From assembly GCF_001907695.1 (NCBI RefSeq), contig NZ_KV880639.1, positions 198,103 to 262,102 on the forward strand: a stretch of 64,000 nt of DNA. The letters run 5' to 3'. The position numbers and the translations under genes are program-made. Source of the stretch: Thalassospira sp. TSL5-1 (GTDB taxonomy: Bacteria > Pseudomonadota > Alphaproteobacteria > Rhodospirillales > Thalassospiraceae). The first letter of the stretch is position 1; every line of letters begins with the position of its first letter. Shown in pieces: positions 35,558 through 46,651 of the stretch. A model generated the notes under the pieces. That model had not been told where the DNA came from. It saw only the letters and a list, made by a program, of their open reading frames with translations, and ran no database searches.

Positions 35558-35743
35558 ATTTACCAGCAGTCCTGCAAAACGGGTTTCAACGAAATTTCTC
35601 CGTCGAGGTGAAATTATAGCCTATCTCTGAAAATTTGATTAGCAAGCAATTTTAAAAACTACGGTGGATTTATGTATAATTATCCACTAAACGAAATATC
35701 TTGAAGTTCTTCCAAAGACGCAATTGATAAAAACAGGATGACC

Positions 35744-36844
35744 ATGTCCCAGGATCGCCAATGGGTGGCCGATGCCATCGCCCGGATCGAAGCCGATTTC
35801 ACCCGCTCCGCTGACACCCACCTGATCAAGCTTGATTTACCCCAGCTTGGCGATATCGGCCTTTATCTCAAGGATGAATCCACCCATCCCAGTGGCAGCC
35901 TGAAACACCGCCTGGCACGGTCGCTGTTTTTATATGGTCTGTGCAATGGCTGGATCACCAAAGGCACCCCGATTATCGAGGCGTCCAGTGGCTCCACCGC
36001 CGTGTCCGAGGCCTATTTTGCCCGATTGCTCGGCCTGCGCTTTATTGCCGTCATGCCCAAAACCACATCGCCGCAGAAAATTGCCAAAATCACCTTTTAC
36101 GGCGGCGAATGCCATTTGGTCGATAATGGCAGCATGATTTACGATGAATCCCATCGTTTGGCGCGCGAACTGAACGGCCATTACATGGACCAGTTCACCT
36201 ATGCCGAACGCGCCACCGACTGGCGCGGTAATAACAACATTGCCGAAAGCATCTTTGAACAGCTGGCCCGCGAACCCCACCCTACGCCGCGCTGGATTGT
36301 GGTCGGGGCTGGTACCGGCGGCACGTCATCGACCATTGGCCGTTTCATTCGCTATGGCAAGGTACTGGCAAATCGTTGCGAACTGTGTGTGGCCGACCCG
36401 GAAAACTCGGTTTTCTACGATGCCTATGCCAGAGGCGACACATCCATTACCGGCAATTGCGGCTCCCGGGTTGAGGGCATTGGCCGCCCGCGGGTTGAAC
36501 CCAGCTTTAACCCCACTGTGGTCGATCACATGATGCGCATTCCCGATGCAGGCAGTTTTGCCGCCCTACACTATCTGGAAAAGCACCTTGGCCGTCGCTG
36601 CGGCGGTTCAACCGGCACCAACCTGGTCGCAACGCTAAGCCTGATCAGTGAAATGAAAAAGGCGGGCGAAAGCGGATCTGTCGTGACATTGCTGTGTGAT
36701 GGCGGAGATCGTTACAGCGACACCTATTACAATCCGCAATGGATCGCCGACCAGAATATCGACCTTGCCCCTTGGCAGGCCGCCTTTGACCGGTTTGATG
36801 AAACCGGCATTTTTGACGTCACACTGGACCGTCACAGCGCCTGA
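35744..36844 (+). CDS. PLP-dependent cysteine synthase/desulfhydrase-like enzyme
   Basis: A 366-residue fold-type II PLP enzyme. The PLP lysine is in [11 protein letters not shown] near residue 50, the substrate loop is [19 protein letters not shown], and the phosphate-binding Gly-rich loop is [15 protein letters not shown]. The family includes cysteine synthases and the Cds1-type cysteine desulfhydrases that release H2S; the motif SSGST is seen in the latter. ATG 35744 is chosen because AGGA lies five bases before it; an ATG six bases upstream is also in frame. It is divergent from fliN. Confidence 0.85.
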   Translation: MSQDRQWVADAIARIEADFTRSADTHLIKLDLPQLGDIGLYLKDESTHPSGSLKHRLARSLFLYGLCNGWITKGTPIIEASSGSTAVSEAYFARLLGLRFIAVMPKTTSPQKIAKITFYGGECHLVDNGSMIYDESHRLARELNGHYMDQFTYAERATDWRGNNNIAESIFEQLAREPHPTPRWIVVGAGTGGTSSTIGRFIRYGKVLANRCELCVADPENSVFYDAYARGDTSITGNCGSRVEGIGRPRVEPSFNPTVVDHMMRIPDAGSFAALHYLEKHLGRRCGGSTGTNLVATLSLISEMKKAGESGSVVTLLCDGGDRYSDTYYNPQWIADQNIDLAPWQAAFDRFDETGIFDVTLDRHSA

Positions 36845-36872
36845 TTGCCGCCATCAACCTGCACCAGAACAA

Positions 36873-36902
36873 AAAACGGGCGAGGAAAAACCCCGCCCGT
36901 TT
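36873..36902. terminator. Bidirectional terminator between the PLP gene and hsp20
   Basis: AACGGGCG and CGCCCGTT stems are flanked by A runs on the left and TTT on the right, so it can act for both convergent genes. Confidence 0.78.
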
Positions 36903-36926
36903 GCGTATTCAATTTGTCGGCGCCGA

Positions 36927-37427
36927 TCAGGCACCGGCAACCGTAATTTTGCGCGGTTCCGGCTTTTGTTCTGCAACTTTTGGCAGAGAAAGTGTCAGAA
37001 CACCATTTTTGAAGGTCGCCGAAATATTATCGGCATCGATGTTTTCTGGCAGGCGGAAAGACCGGGTAAAGCTGCCATAGCTGCGTTCGACAACGCGGGC
37101 ACCTTCATTGCTTTCACGGGTTGATTTCTTCTCACCCTTGATGGTCAGCACACCTTCAAGGACCGAAACATCAACGTCATCCTGCTCGACACCCGGCAAT
37201 TCGGCACTCAGTTCGATTGCCGTGTCATCTTCATGCACATCAATGCGGGGATTAAGGGTTTTCGCGGCTTCACGCGCAGGAGCCTCCGACGCACGGAAGG
37301 TTCCCCGCGGCAAAATCGTGCTTAAAACGCGGTCAATATCGCGCGAAAACACACCAAAAGGATCGCCAAATGCCGGAGCATTTACGAGACGACGCGAAGC
37401 ACCATTAACATTCATCTGACCAGTCAT
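36927..37427 (-). CDS. Small heat shock protein, Hsp20 family
   Basis: A 166-residue holdase chaperone. The alpha-crystallin domain covers about residues 60-155 (PRIDVHEDDTAIELSAELPG, VLTIKGEKK, SFTRSFRLP, FKNGVLTLSLPK) with the conserved GVLTL motif. The N-terminal arm contains the F/W-poor FGDPFGVFSRDIDRVL segment. A short terminal extension ending ITVAGA lacks a clear IxI motif. An inverted repeat TTGAGGCCA/TGGCCTC at 37497-37515 lies upstream and may be regulatory; no clear sigma-32 site was recognised. Confidence 0.93.
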   Translation of the reverse strand: MTGQMNVNGASRRLVNAPAFGDPFGVFSRDIDRVLSTILPRGTFRASEAPAREAAKTLNPRIDVHEDDTAIELSAELPGVEQDDVDVSVLEGVLTIKGEKKSTRESNEGARVVERSYGSFTRSFRLPENIDADNISATFKNGVLTLSLPKVAEQKPEPRKITVAGA

Positions 37428-37725
37428 AATTACTCTCCATATTAGACGAGCATTCTTGCGCTTTTTTGGTCCAGCCAGGCTGCAACCCTTGCGCGATTGA
37501 GGCCACCTTGGCCTCTCAAACCAGAAGATAGATTACTATTTTCCCATCGCAAGGGGCGGCCGCATTTTTTTCGTAAAAATTTGCCCCGGCCTTTTCACAC
37601 AAATATGTGTCCGGCTGGTTTGCGTGAAACACATTGGCGGCACAGCAAAACCCTGTTTAAGATGCCCGACATACAACGGCGCATCTCTCATATCTGTGCG
37701 CCCTCCCTTTTTACAGGATCACCTT

Positions 37726-38820
37726 ATGAGTAAACTTTTCTCGTCACTGGCACTGGGCCAGCTGAACTTGCAAAACCGCATCATCGTCGCACCGATGTGC
37801 CAATATAGTGCAGATAACGGCAAAGCAACCGACTGGCACACCATCCATCTGGGCAACCTGGCCCTGTCAGGTGCCGGCCTTCTGATTATCGAGGCAACCG
37901 CCGTCACCCCCGAAGGGCGTATTTCCTATGGCGATCTTGGCCTGTGGGACAATGAAACCGAAGAAGCCCTTGCCAAAACCCTGCGTGCCATTCGCGCCCA
38001 TTCCCCCATGCCTATTGGCCTTCAGCTCGCCCATGCCGGGCGCAAGGCCAGCACTGCCAAGCCGTGGGATGGTGGTGCGGCCCTGTCCCCGGATGATGAA
38101 AATGGCTGGCAGGTTGTGGCCCCGTCGGCCATTCCCTTCATCGAAGGCAACCCCACCCCCGAAAGCCTGACCATCGAAGGTATCGAAGACATCAAACAGG
38201 CCTTTGTCGATGCCGCCCGCCGGGCTGCGCGTTTGGGCATCGACGTCATCGAACTGCATGGCGCACATGGTTATCTGGTGCATCAGTTCCTCTCGCCGCT
38301 GTCAAACCAGCGCGATGATCAATATGGCGGCAGCCTTGAAAATCGCATGCGGTTTGGTCTTGAAATCTTTGACGCCGTGCGGGATGCCTTCCCATCGGAA
38401 AAACCAGTGGGCTTCCGTATTTCGGCAAGCGACTGGGTTGAAGGTGGCTGGGACCTTGAACAAAGCCTGGCCTTTGCCCGCGAACTGAAAAAACGTGGCT
38501 GTGACTTTATCCATGTCAGCTCCGGCGGCCTGCATCCTGATCAGAAAATCCCGGTCGGCCCAAATTACCAAGTCCCCTTTGCCGAACGCATCAAGGCCGA
38601 AACCGGCCTGACCACCATTGCCGTCGGCCTGATCACCGAACCCGAACAGGCCGAAGCCATTATCGGCACAGGCCAAGCCGATGCCGTCGCTCTGGCGCGA
38701 GGCATTCTGTATGACCCGCGCTGGCCCTGGCACGCTGCGGCCAAACTGGGTGCGACCATCACGGCCGCCAACCAGTATTTGCGCTGTCAGCCACACACCT
38801 TAAAAGAACTGTTCAAATAA
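37726..38820 (+). CDS. NADH:flavin oxidoreductase, Old Yellow Enzyme family (YqjM-like)
   Basis: A 364-residue FMN-dependent TIM barrel that reduces alpha,beta-unsaturated carbonyl compounds. Conserved parts are RIIVAPMCQYSADNG near the N-terminus, QLAHAGRKAS, HGAHGYLVHQFLSPLSNQR and YGGSLENRMRF, then VGLITEPEQAEAII. The Cys in APMCQYS and the HGAHGYL motif place it in the thermophilic-like/YqjM class. ATG 37726 follows CAGGATC. A terminator follows 11 bases after the stop. Confidence 0.93.
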   Translation: MSKLFSSLALGQLNLQNRIIVAPMCQYSADNGKATDWHTIHLGNLALSGAGLLIIEATAVTPEGRISYGDLGLWDNETEEALAKTLRAIRAHSPMPIGLQLAHAGRKASTAKPWDGGAALSPDDENGWQVVAPSAIPFIEGNPTPESLTIEGIEDIKQAFVDAARRAARLGIDVIELHGAHGYLVHQFLSPLSNQRDDQYGGSLENRMRFGLEIFDAVRDAFPSEKPVGFRISASDWVEGGWDLEQSLAFARELKKRGCDFIHVSSGGLHPDQKIPVGPNYQVPFAERIKAETGLTTIAVGLITEPEQAEAIIGTGQADAVALARGILYDPRWPWHAAAKLGATITAANQYLRCQPHTLKELFK

Positions 38821-38830
38821 GCTGTTATGC

Positions 38831-38863
38831 GGCCCGGTGACTTTTGTCCCCGGGCCATTTTTT
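38831..38863 (+). terminator. Terminator after the Old Yellow Enzyme gene
   Basis: GGCCCGG and CCGGGCC pair around a 12-base loop and are followed by ATTTTTT. Confidence 0.88.
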
Positions 38864-39208
38864 ATCGGGTACGGTCCGGTCATCCTACTTTTTACCGGCA
38901 ATCACCGAGTCGACTAAATATCTACAATAAAACCCTTTTTTCAACAATTTGAACCATCCACCTCAATTTGGAACAATAATATTCTTTCGCCTAAAATCCG
39001 GCTGCCAATAGCATTCTTTTAACAACCGATTTGCGGTGTGATCTATATGACACCAAAGAATTTGACCTCAATGGCTTGAAGGCGCTACGCTATTTTCACA
39101 TCAATTTTGGTGTACTTATATGACATCATCTGTACAAATGCAGACTGACAAAATAACTCTCCAAAAGCCACCTGGTCTGCACGCCGAACCCCAGATAAAG
39201 GAAACCCC
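38864..39208. other. AT-rich gap before the alcohol dehydrogenase
   Basis: No gene or known RNA is seen in these 345 bases. Their AT-richness fits a promoter region for the dehydrogenase gene at 39209. Confidence 0.45.
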
Positions 39209-40246
39209 ATGAAAGCGCTTACATATCAAGGTCCGGGCAAAAAAGGCTGGGTTGAAAAAGAAAAACCCGGCATTCAAAAACCGACTGATGTGATCGTCAA
39301 AATCACCAAGACCACGATTTGCGGGACCGATCTGCATATCCTCAAAGGTGACGTGCCAGCCGTAACCGAGGGACGTACTCTGGGCCACGAAGGGGTTGGC
39401 GTTGTTGAAGAAGTCGGCTCTGCAGTACGTAACTTCAAAAAGGGCGATGCCGTTCTGATCTCCTGCATCACATCTTGTGGCTCCTGCCCGAATTGCAAAC
39501 GTCAACTTTATTCCCATTGCTCCGATGGGGGCTGGATTCTGGGCCACCTGATTGATGGCACCCAGGCAGAATATGTGCGCATTCCCCATGGCGATAACTC
39601 GCTTTATCCCATCCCCGAAGGCTCGGACGAAGAAGCACTGGTCATGCTGTCCGACATCATGCCGACAGGTTTTGAAATTGGCGTTCTTGCCGGTCAGGTC
39701 AAACCGGGCGACAGCATCGCCATTGTCGGCGCCGGTCCGGTCGGTATGGCGGTGTTGCTAACCGCACAGTTCTATTCGCCCGGCCGCATCATCATGATTG
39801 ATACCGACGAGGCCCGCCTGGAAATGGCCCGCCAATTTGGCGCAACCGACACCCTGACTGTTGGCAAGGATGATGTCATTGCCTCGGTCATGGACATGAC
39901 TGATGGCCTGGGCGTTGATGTTGCCATCGAGGCCGTTGGCGTCCCGGCAACCTTCGATACCTGCCAGAAAATCGTTTCAGCAGGCGGCAACATTGCCAAT
40001 GTCGGCGTTCACGGTACCGCTGTGGATCTGCATATCGAAGAGCTTTGGATTAAAAACATCAATATCTCGATGGGCCTGGTTAACACCAACACAACCCCGA
40101 TGCTGATGAAAACCATGCAATCGGGCAAGGTCAAACCCGAACAGTTGATCACGCACCGCTTCAAACTTGACGAGATCGAACAGGCCTATGAAGTCTTTGG
40201 CAACGCATCACGCGAAAAGGCCATGAAGGTTATTCTAACCCAATAA
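39209..40246 (+). CDS. Zinc-dependent alcohol dehydrogenase
   Basis: A 345-residue medium-chain dehydrogenase. The catalytic zinc ligands are Cys in TICGTDLHI and His-Glu in GRTLGHEGVGVVEEVG; the structural zinc site has four Cys in CGSCPNCKRQLYSHC. The NAD-binding motif is VGAGPVGMAV near residue 175. Relatives include alcohol and sorbitol dehydrogenases and the C-terminal part is typical of bacterial short-chain alcohol users. AAAGGAAA precedes the ATG. A strong terminator follows. Confidence 0.93.
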   Translation: MKALTYQGPGKKGWVEKEKPGIQKPTDVIVKITKTTICGTDLHILKGDVPAVTEGRTLGHEGVGVVEEVGSAVRNFKKGDAVLISCITSCGSCPNCKRQLYSHCSDGGWILGHLIDGTQAEYVRIPHGDNSLYPIPEGSDEEALVMLSDIMPTGFEIGVLAGQVKPGDSIAIVGAGPVGMAVLLTAQFYSPGRIIMIDTDEARLEMARQFGATDTLTVGKDDVIASVMDMTDGLGVDVAIEAVGVPATFDTCQKIVSAGGNIANVGVHGTAVDLHIEELWIKNINISMGLVNTNTTPMLMKTMQSGKVKPEQLITHRFKLDEIEQAYEVFGNASREKAMKVILTQ

Positions 40247-40300
40247 CCGGCATCGCCTGCCCGTTCCGCAGCACGGACAATAGACCTTCGACATTCACCG

Positions 40301-40334
40301 GGGCACTTCTTTGCAAAAAGAAGTGCCCTTTTTC
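40301..40334 (+). terminator. Terminator after the alcohol dehydrogenase gene
   Basis: GGGCACTTCTTT and AAAGAAGTGCCC pair and are followed by a T5 run. Confidence 0.9.
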
Positions 40335-40412
40335 ACGCCGTCATTCCACCCCCTACAAGGCAATTAACGCAACCTACCGACGCGCGCCTTTCCTTGCCCA
40401 TATGCCATAAGA

Positions 40413-40446
40413 AAAGGGCCCCGCATTGCTGCGAGGCCCCCTTCCT
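40413..40446 (-). terminator. Terminator after groEL
   Basis: On the minus strand GGGCCTCGCA and TGCGGGGCCC pair (one wobble) around a four-base loop, followed by TTTTC, 29 bases after the groEL stop. Confidence 0.82.
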
Positions 40447-40474
40447 AACCGTAAGGTCGCTTGGTTGGTCTGGC

Positions 40475-42145
<1,671 letters not shown>

Positions 42146-42192
42146 CTATGAGACGGATGAACATCAAACCTTCATCACCCAATTGGGCTGAC

Positions 42193-42489
42193 TTAGGCCA
42201 GAATACCCATAATGTCGGATTCTTTCATGATCAGCAGTTCTTCGCCGTCAAGCTTGACTTCCGTGCCCGACCATTTGCCGAACAGAACTTTGTCACCAGC
42301 TTTAACGTCAAGGGCGACGAGCGAACCGTCTTCCTTGCGAACACCTGAGCCAACCGCGACGACTTCACCTTCCTGAGGCTTTTCTTTCGCGGTATCCGGA
42401 ATAATGATGCCACCGGCAGTCTTGGTGTCAGATTCGACGCGACGTACCAGTACACGATCATGTAACGGACGGAACTTCATTTTCGACAA
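42193..42489 (-). CDS. groES: Co-chaperonin GroES
   Basis: A 98-residue lid subunit of the chaperonin. It begins [16 protein letters not shown] and contains the mobile loop with [17 protein letters not shown] and the end DIMGILA. It starts 58 bases downstream of the CIRCE element, in the usual groES-groEL order. Confidence 0.98.
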   Translation of the reverse strand: MSKMKFRPLHDRVLVRRVESDTKTAGGIIIPDTAKEKPQEGEVVAVGSGVRKEDGSLVALDVKAGDKVLFGKWSGTEVKLDGEELLIMKESDIMGILA

Positions 42490-42546
42490 CTCCGTTTGAT
42501 AAGCTAAGGCTCAATTTGATTACAATACTAACCGGGACGAGCCATG

Positions 42547-42573
42547 TTAGCACTCACCCCCGGCGAGTGCTAA
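42547..42573. promoter_or_regulatory. CIRCE element (HrcA operator)
   Basis: TTAGCACTC-N9-GAGTGCTAA is a perfect match to the CIRCE consensus. It lies 58-84 bases upstream of groES, so HrcA repression of groESL is expected. hrcA itself is not in the window. Confidence 0.97.
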
Positions 42574-42716
42574 CAGCATGTATGGGAAAGGGGGGAAATT
42601 GTCAACACCTCAAAGGTACAGGTCGCAAAAAAGTCATATTTCCTGCCGGTTTACCGGAGGGTGACATGCGCAGGTGCCCCCGCCCTATGACACAGGCAAA
42701 CCCCAACGACAACCCA

Positions 42717-43118
42717 TTAAAATTCGGGTTCCCCCCTTGCAGGTTGCCGATAAAAATCCACCGGCATCGGCCCAAAGCGGTTAGGTCCCAGTTGGGTGGG
42801 CTTACACCACCACACAATCAGCACGATAATTCCAATCAGTGGAAGCATAACCAGCAGCATCCACCAGCCTGAACGGTCGGTATCATGTAAGCGCCGCACG
42901 CCCAGTGCCAGTGTCGGGAAAAACACAACCAGATTAAATACGGAATTGAGCGGCCCGCCCCCGTTTGGCCAGCCCAAAAATTCGGAATCAACAACCGACA
43001 GCACGATGGCACACACCAGAGCAAACAGCTGCCACCACCAAAAAGCCGACCGCGACGACCGGTCCCGAAAATTGAAATAATTCCTGAACCCGGAACTGAT
43101 CGCTTCGCCGAAATTCAT
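42717..43118 (-). CDS. DUF805 family membrane protein
   Basis: A 133-residue membrane protein with the DUF805 pattern: N-terminal FGEAISSGFRNYFNFRDRSS followed by RSAFWWWQLF, several hydrophobic helices, and the conserved RRLHDTDRSGWW motif before the last helices. ATG 43118 (MNFGEAI) follows GGGGAGGGG; the frame is open upstream but without conserved sequence. The function is unknown; related proteins include YhaH/YhaI of E. coli. It stands alone. Confidence 0.88.
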   Translation of the reverse strand: MNFGEAISSGFRNYFNFRDRSSRSAFWWWQLFALVCAIVLSVVDSEFLGWPNGGGPLNSVFNLVVFFPTLALGVRRLHDTDRSGWWMLLVMLPLIGIIVLIVWWCKPTQLGPNRFGPMPVDFYRQPARGEPEF

Positions 43119-43237
43119 ATGCCCCTCCCCGCACAATAAGATGCAGAAATCATAACACCATGACGACGCCAATCACGCGTCAAAAAATTCTTTAGTCCTT
43201 CCTCATTTCGTTCCTTAATCCAGCCGATAAAACGAAA

Positions 43238-43271
43238 CCGGCACAGCGGCCTTATGCCATCTGTGCCGGTC
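43238..43271 (-). terminator. Terminator after the multiheme cytochrome gene
   Basis: ACCGGCACAG and CTGTGCCGGT pair around a 14-base loop, followed on the minus strand by TTTCGTTTT. Confidence 0.75.
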
Positions 43272-43312
43272 TTTAAACACGGTCCGTCAACGCTCGTTAA
43301 CGGGCATTGTTC

Positions 43313-46300
43313 CTATGGCATTGAAATGCGAACCGGCCCGGTATCAACCAGCTTCAGCGCCCAGTTTTCGGCCTGTGTCCCGTCAAGGTTCAAATACTGC
43401 GCCAAATAGGCAAGGCGATCAGTATCATCCCCCTTTGCCGTGCAAAAACGGTCCTGCAGGTAAAAGGGCGGCGTTGCCTGATAATAAAGTCGTGCCCGTA
43501 CCTTTGCCGGGGTGCCCTCAATCTCTTTCAGGCTGATTTCATAGCGCAAATTATCCCCGCCCTGCTCGGTGGGGCCCAAATAGTCCGGATCGGCACCAAC
43601 GGCAGTAAAGCCTGCATCTTCGGCAAGGTCGGCGCCTGCGCCCAATGCCTTGGAAATCGCGGTTCGTTCTGCCAGGCCAAGATAACCCGGCGGCGGCAGG
43701 CGGTTATCTTTTACCTCGGCACAGATCGACAGGAAGCTGGTTGTCAATTCGCCCTGTGGCCGCACATTATGCCCGCAGGCAAATTGTGACCCGTCACGCG
43801 GCGGTGTGCTGACCAGTTCCTGATAAATCTGCGTCTGATCCTGGTGGCTGATCACTTCATAATGGGGTTGATGCATACGCTTTTCCGGTTCTATCCGTGC
43901 GGTGCAGGTTTCATCCCACCACAATTCGCCGGTGATCGGCTTCTGATTCTGATCCACCAGCACACCGGCCTTATTGACCCGGCCCGAGGCCCAAATCACC
44001 TTATCCCTGGCATCGAGCACCTCGAAATTCACAAAGGCACGGCGGAAACCCACGCCAGAGGGGAATTTATGCCCGGTATGGCTGGTAATACTCACCGCCG
44101 CATGCAGCTTGCCATTGGCAATAACTGGTTCATCCCCAAGGCCGATGCTGACCGTAGCATTTGCCGCCTGCTGGTTAATCGCGCGTGCCGTCAATTCCAG
44201 CGGATCAATCGCCTTTTTGGAATTCATCATCGGGTCAGCCGTTGGCACACCCATAACATCAGGGAATTGCTGGAACATTTTCACCAAAAACAGGTTCAAG
44301 CCCACCAGCGTATGCTTGGCAAATCCTTCGCGCTGTTCAAGGTCGATATCCTCGGGCGCAAAGGTATTGGCTGCGGCCGGAAAGTTTGAAAATTCCTGGA
44401 TGCTGGCAATCTTGCTTTTGAATGTGCCGCCCGCATCGCGCGATGGCATATGGCAATCCTGGCAGGTTGCCGGCTCCGCCCCTGCTCCGGCGGGCAGCGG
44501 CCCGTCAATGGTGCTTCCGGTACGATAGGCACTAAACGCCCATTCAACATAGGTCGTTTGCTCATAAACGTGCGCAATCGTTTTGCCTTCATGCAATACC
44601 GGCAAATGCACCGTATGGCAGGTCCCACACATTTCCGATGTGCTGATCGCATCGCCCTTTTCAGGTTTGATGCCCAGCGTATAGTCCATCGGGTGGGTTT
44701 TGGGTTTGTCAAACGGACCAAACAGCTTGCCTGCCGGACCCACCAGAAAACTGCCGGTAAAGGTTTTGCCAAAGCCTGTATTATCCGCATTGATCAGTTC
44801 CTGACGTTTCAACACGCAGGCGTTTTGCGGGTCATCAGCATATTTTTCGGTCGCTTCCTTGCCCAATACCATCTGATGGCAAGCCATGCAGGAAATGCCG
44901 TCGCGTGCCAGCGCCCCATAGGATGCGTGGCCAGCACCCGGGTTTTCGGGCGGGTATGGCACAGCATTGACAATATCGCGGTCAAACACGCCGCAATCGC
45001 CAGCATTATCCTTCGCATGGTCAATCTGATATTGCCGCTGCCCCAAAATACCGTGGCAGCCCAAACAGGTTGTCTGCACCAGATCGGCCTGATCATGGTG
45101 AAAGGTCTGGGTCTCGCTGGCCATTTGGGCAAAAAAGATCGGGTCACGCCCGGCAAGCCCCATCGGCGAGGATCGCCAAGTCGCATAGGGTGACAAATTA
45201 AGCAGCTTGTCACTTTGCGGGTCCGGCATGGTCATATCAAATTGCAGGCCCGTGCTGCCCGCATCGTGGCATCCGGTACATTGGTCACTGGTCAGATACT
45301 GACTTTGTGGCGATGGCCCCGAAGCTGGCATCCAGACATTGTCATAGGTTTGCGATGGCATAATAAAACGATGCTCAGGCACCACCCCAAAACGCTCCGC
45401 ATTGCGCATCAATACCAGCAATTCCTGCAAGGGTTCCGTCCGCTTTTGCCCGTGCGGAACGGGTTTTGCCTCCATATGGGCGCGAAGGGCATGGATGCTA
45501 TCGCCCGCACCATCTGCTTCAAGCTGTGCCATCGCCCCAGCAGCGGCCGAAACCGTCCTGCCAATTTTGGGCACCTCGTCCGTGCCAATATACTGACCAG
45601 CAAAAAAGTCCTGTGACAAAAACACTTCCGACTGGCCGGGATGGCCCTGCATATTGCGTTCTTCGGCAAAGGTCATATCATGTGACGATCCGTGACAATT
45701 CACGCAATATTGCCCAAACCCCATATTGGGCGGAGCATTGCTTTCGCCCGCTGGCCAGTCTGGTGCCCATCCTTCGCCGGGCCAGCCATACCAGCCCCAA
45801 AACCAGCCATCCTTTGACTCTTGCGCATCACGCACCATGATGGCGGCACCGCTGGTCGGGAAAAGATAGTTCGGGTCATATTTGGCGCAGGCTGCCGCCG
45901 GTTGGGGATACATTTCCTTCACCATAATCGCCCCATCGGGAATGGCGGCCTGTGGCTCCGGGTGCGCCTTGCCGGTCGGCCGGTTCTTTTCCAACCATGT
46001 CACCATTTCCGGCGAATACCAAATCACAACCGGCGAATGCGTGCCGTGATAGGTTCCTTCCCACGGCGCGCCTTTTTGCCCGGCAACGCGGGCGGCGGTA
46101 TAAGGGCCGGTATCGCGCACATATTTATCACGCACCCAGCCTGCTTCGGTATCACGATGGCACCAGTTGTTAAAAAACTGCGATAATGCCGCCTCGTATT
46201 CATTTAACGGCAAGGCACCGGGATGACGCACCGTTTCCTTTAGCGACGCACAATATGCCTGATTGATCGGCACCATCGGCGCGTCCCGCAGTGCCGTTTC

Positions 46301-46384
46301 GCATGTTTGCGCAATGGCAGCTGTGGTTACACAGCTCGCCAAGCCTGCCAGCATCAAAGCCCGCAGCTTTCCCCGATAATTCAT
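43313..46384 (-). CDS. Large exported multiheme cytochrome c
   Basis: A 1023-residue protein with a signal peptide (LRALMLAGLASCVTTAAIA, mature from about QTCETAL). Six CxxCH heme sites are seen in order: CVNCH, CTGCH, CLGCH, CMACH, CGTCH and CQDCH, all between about residues 220 and 650. The C-terminal third is beta-rich, with the TGHKFPSGVGFRRAF motif common in multiheme cytochromes, whose His may serve as a distal ligand. ATG 46384 follows GAGAGAGG. It has no neighbours in an obvious respiratory operon, so its electron partner and substrate are unknown. Confidence 0.88.
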   Translation of the reverse strand: MNYRGKLRALMLAGLASCVTTAAIAQTCETALRDAPMVPINQAYCASLKETVRHPGALPLNEYEAALSQFFNNWCHRDTEAGWVRDKYVRDTGPYTAARVAGQKGAPWEGTYHGTHSPVVIWYSPEMVTWLEKNRPTGKAHPEPQAAIPDGAIMVKEMYPQPAAACAKYDPNYLFPTSGAAIMVRDAQESKDGWFWGWYGWPGEGWAPDWPAGESNAPPNMGFGQYCVNCHGSSHDMTFAEERNMQGHPGQSEVFLSQDFFAGQYIGTDEVPKIGRTVSAAAGAMAQLEADGAGDSIHALRAHMEAKPVPHGQKRTEPLQELLVLMRNAERFGVVPEHRFIMPSQTYDNVWMPASGPSPQSQYLTSDQCTGCHDAGSTGLQFDMTMPDPQSDKLLNLSPYATWRSSPMGLAGRDPIFFAQMASETQTFHHDQADLVQTTCLGCHGILGQRQYQIDHAKDNAGDCGVFDRDIVNAVPYPPENPGAGHASYGALARDGISCMACHQMVLGKEATEKYADDPQNACVLKRQELINADNTGFGKTFTGSFLVGPAGKLFGPFDKPKTHPMDYTLGIKPEKGDAISTSEMCGTCHTVHLPVLHEGKTIAHVYEQTTYVEWAFSAYRTGSTIDGPLPAGAGAEPATCQDCHMPSRDAGGTFKSKIASIQEFSNFPAAANTFAPEDIDLEQREGFAKHTLVGLNLFLVKMFQQFPDVMGVPTADPMMNSKKAIDPLELTARAINQQAANATVSIGLGDEPVIANGKLHAAVSITSHTGHKFPSGVGFRRAFVNFEVLDARDKVIWASGRVNKAGVLVDQNQKPITGELWWDETCTARIEPEKRMHQPHYEVISHQDQTQIYQELVSTPPRDGSQFACGHNVRPQGELTTSFLSICAEVKDNRLPPPGYLGLAERTAISKALGAGADLAEDAGFTAVGADPDYLGPTEQGGDNLRYEISLKEIEGTPAKVRARLYYQATPPFYLQDRFCTAKGDDTDRLAYLAQYLNLDGTQAENWALKLVDTGPVRISMP

Positions 46385-46557
46385 GGCCCCTCTCTCTCCT
46401 TGTCCCCGGCAACACCCCACGCGCCAGTTCCATAAAAAACCTTAGGAGCCTCGTTTATTTTTATCAACCTTGAATTGATGATTGTGGGGTATATTTAATT
46501 TATAAATGAAACCCTGTCACAATCTACCAAGCACAATCCCCCTCCCTTCTCCAAACC

Positions 46558-46591
46558 AAAACAGGCCGGAATACCATCGTATTCCGGCCTG
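46558..46591 (-). terminator. Terminator after glmS
   Basis: CAGGCCGGAATAC and GTATTCCGGCCTG pair around CATC; on the minus strand a TTTT run follows. Confidence 0.88.
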
Positions 46592-46651
46592 TTGATTTTT
46601 CAGGATGCGCAAAGCCCCCTATCGGATCAGTTCAGCGACAAGGCCCTGTGC

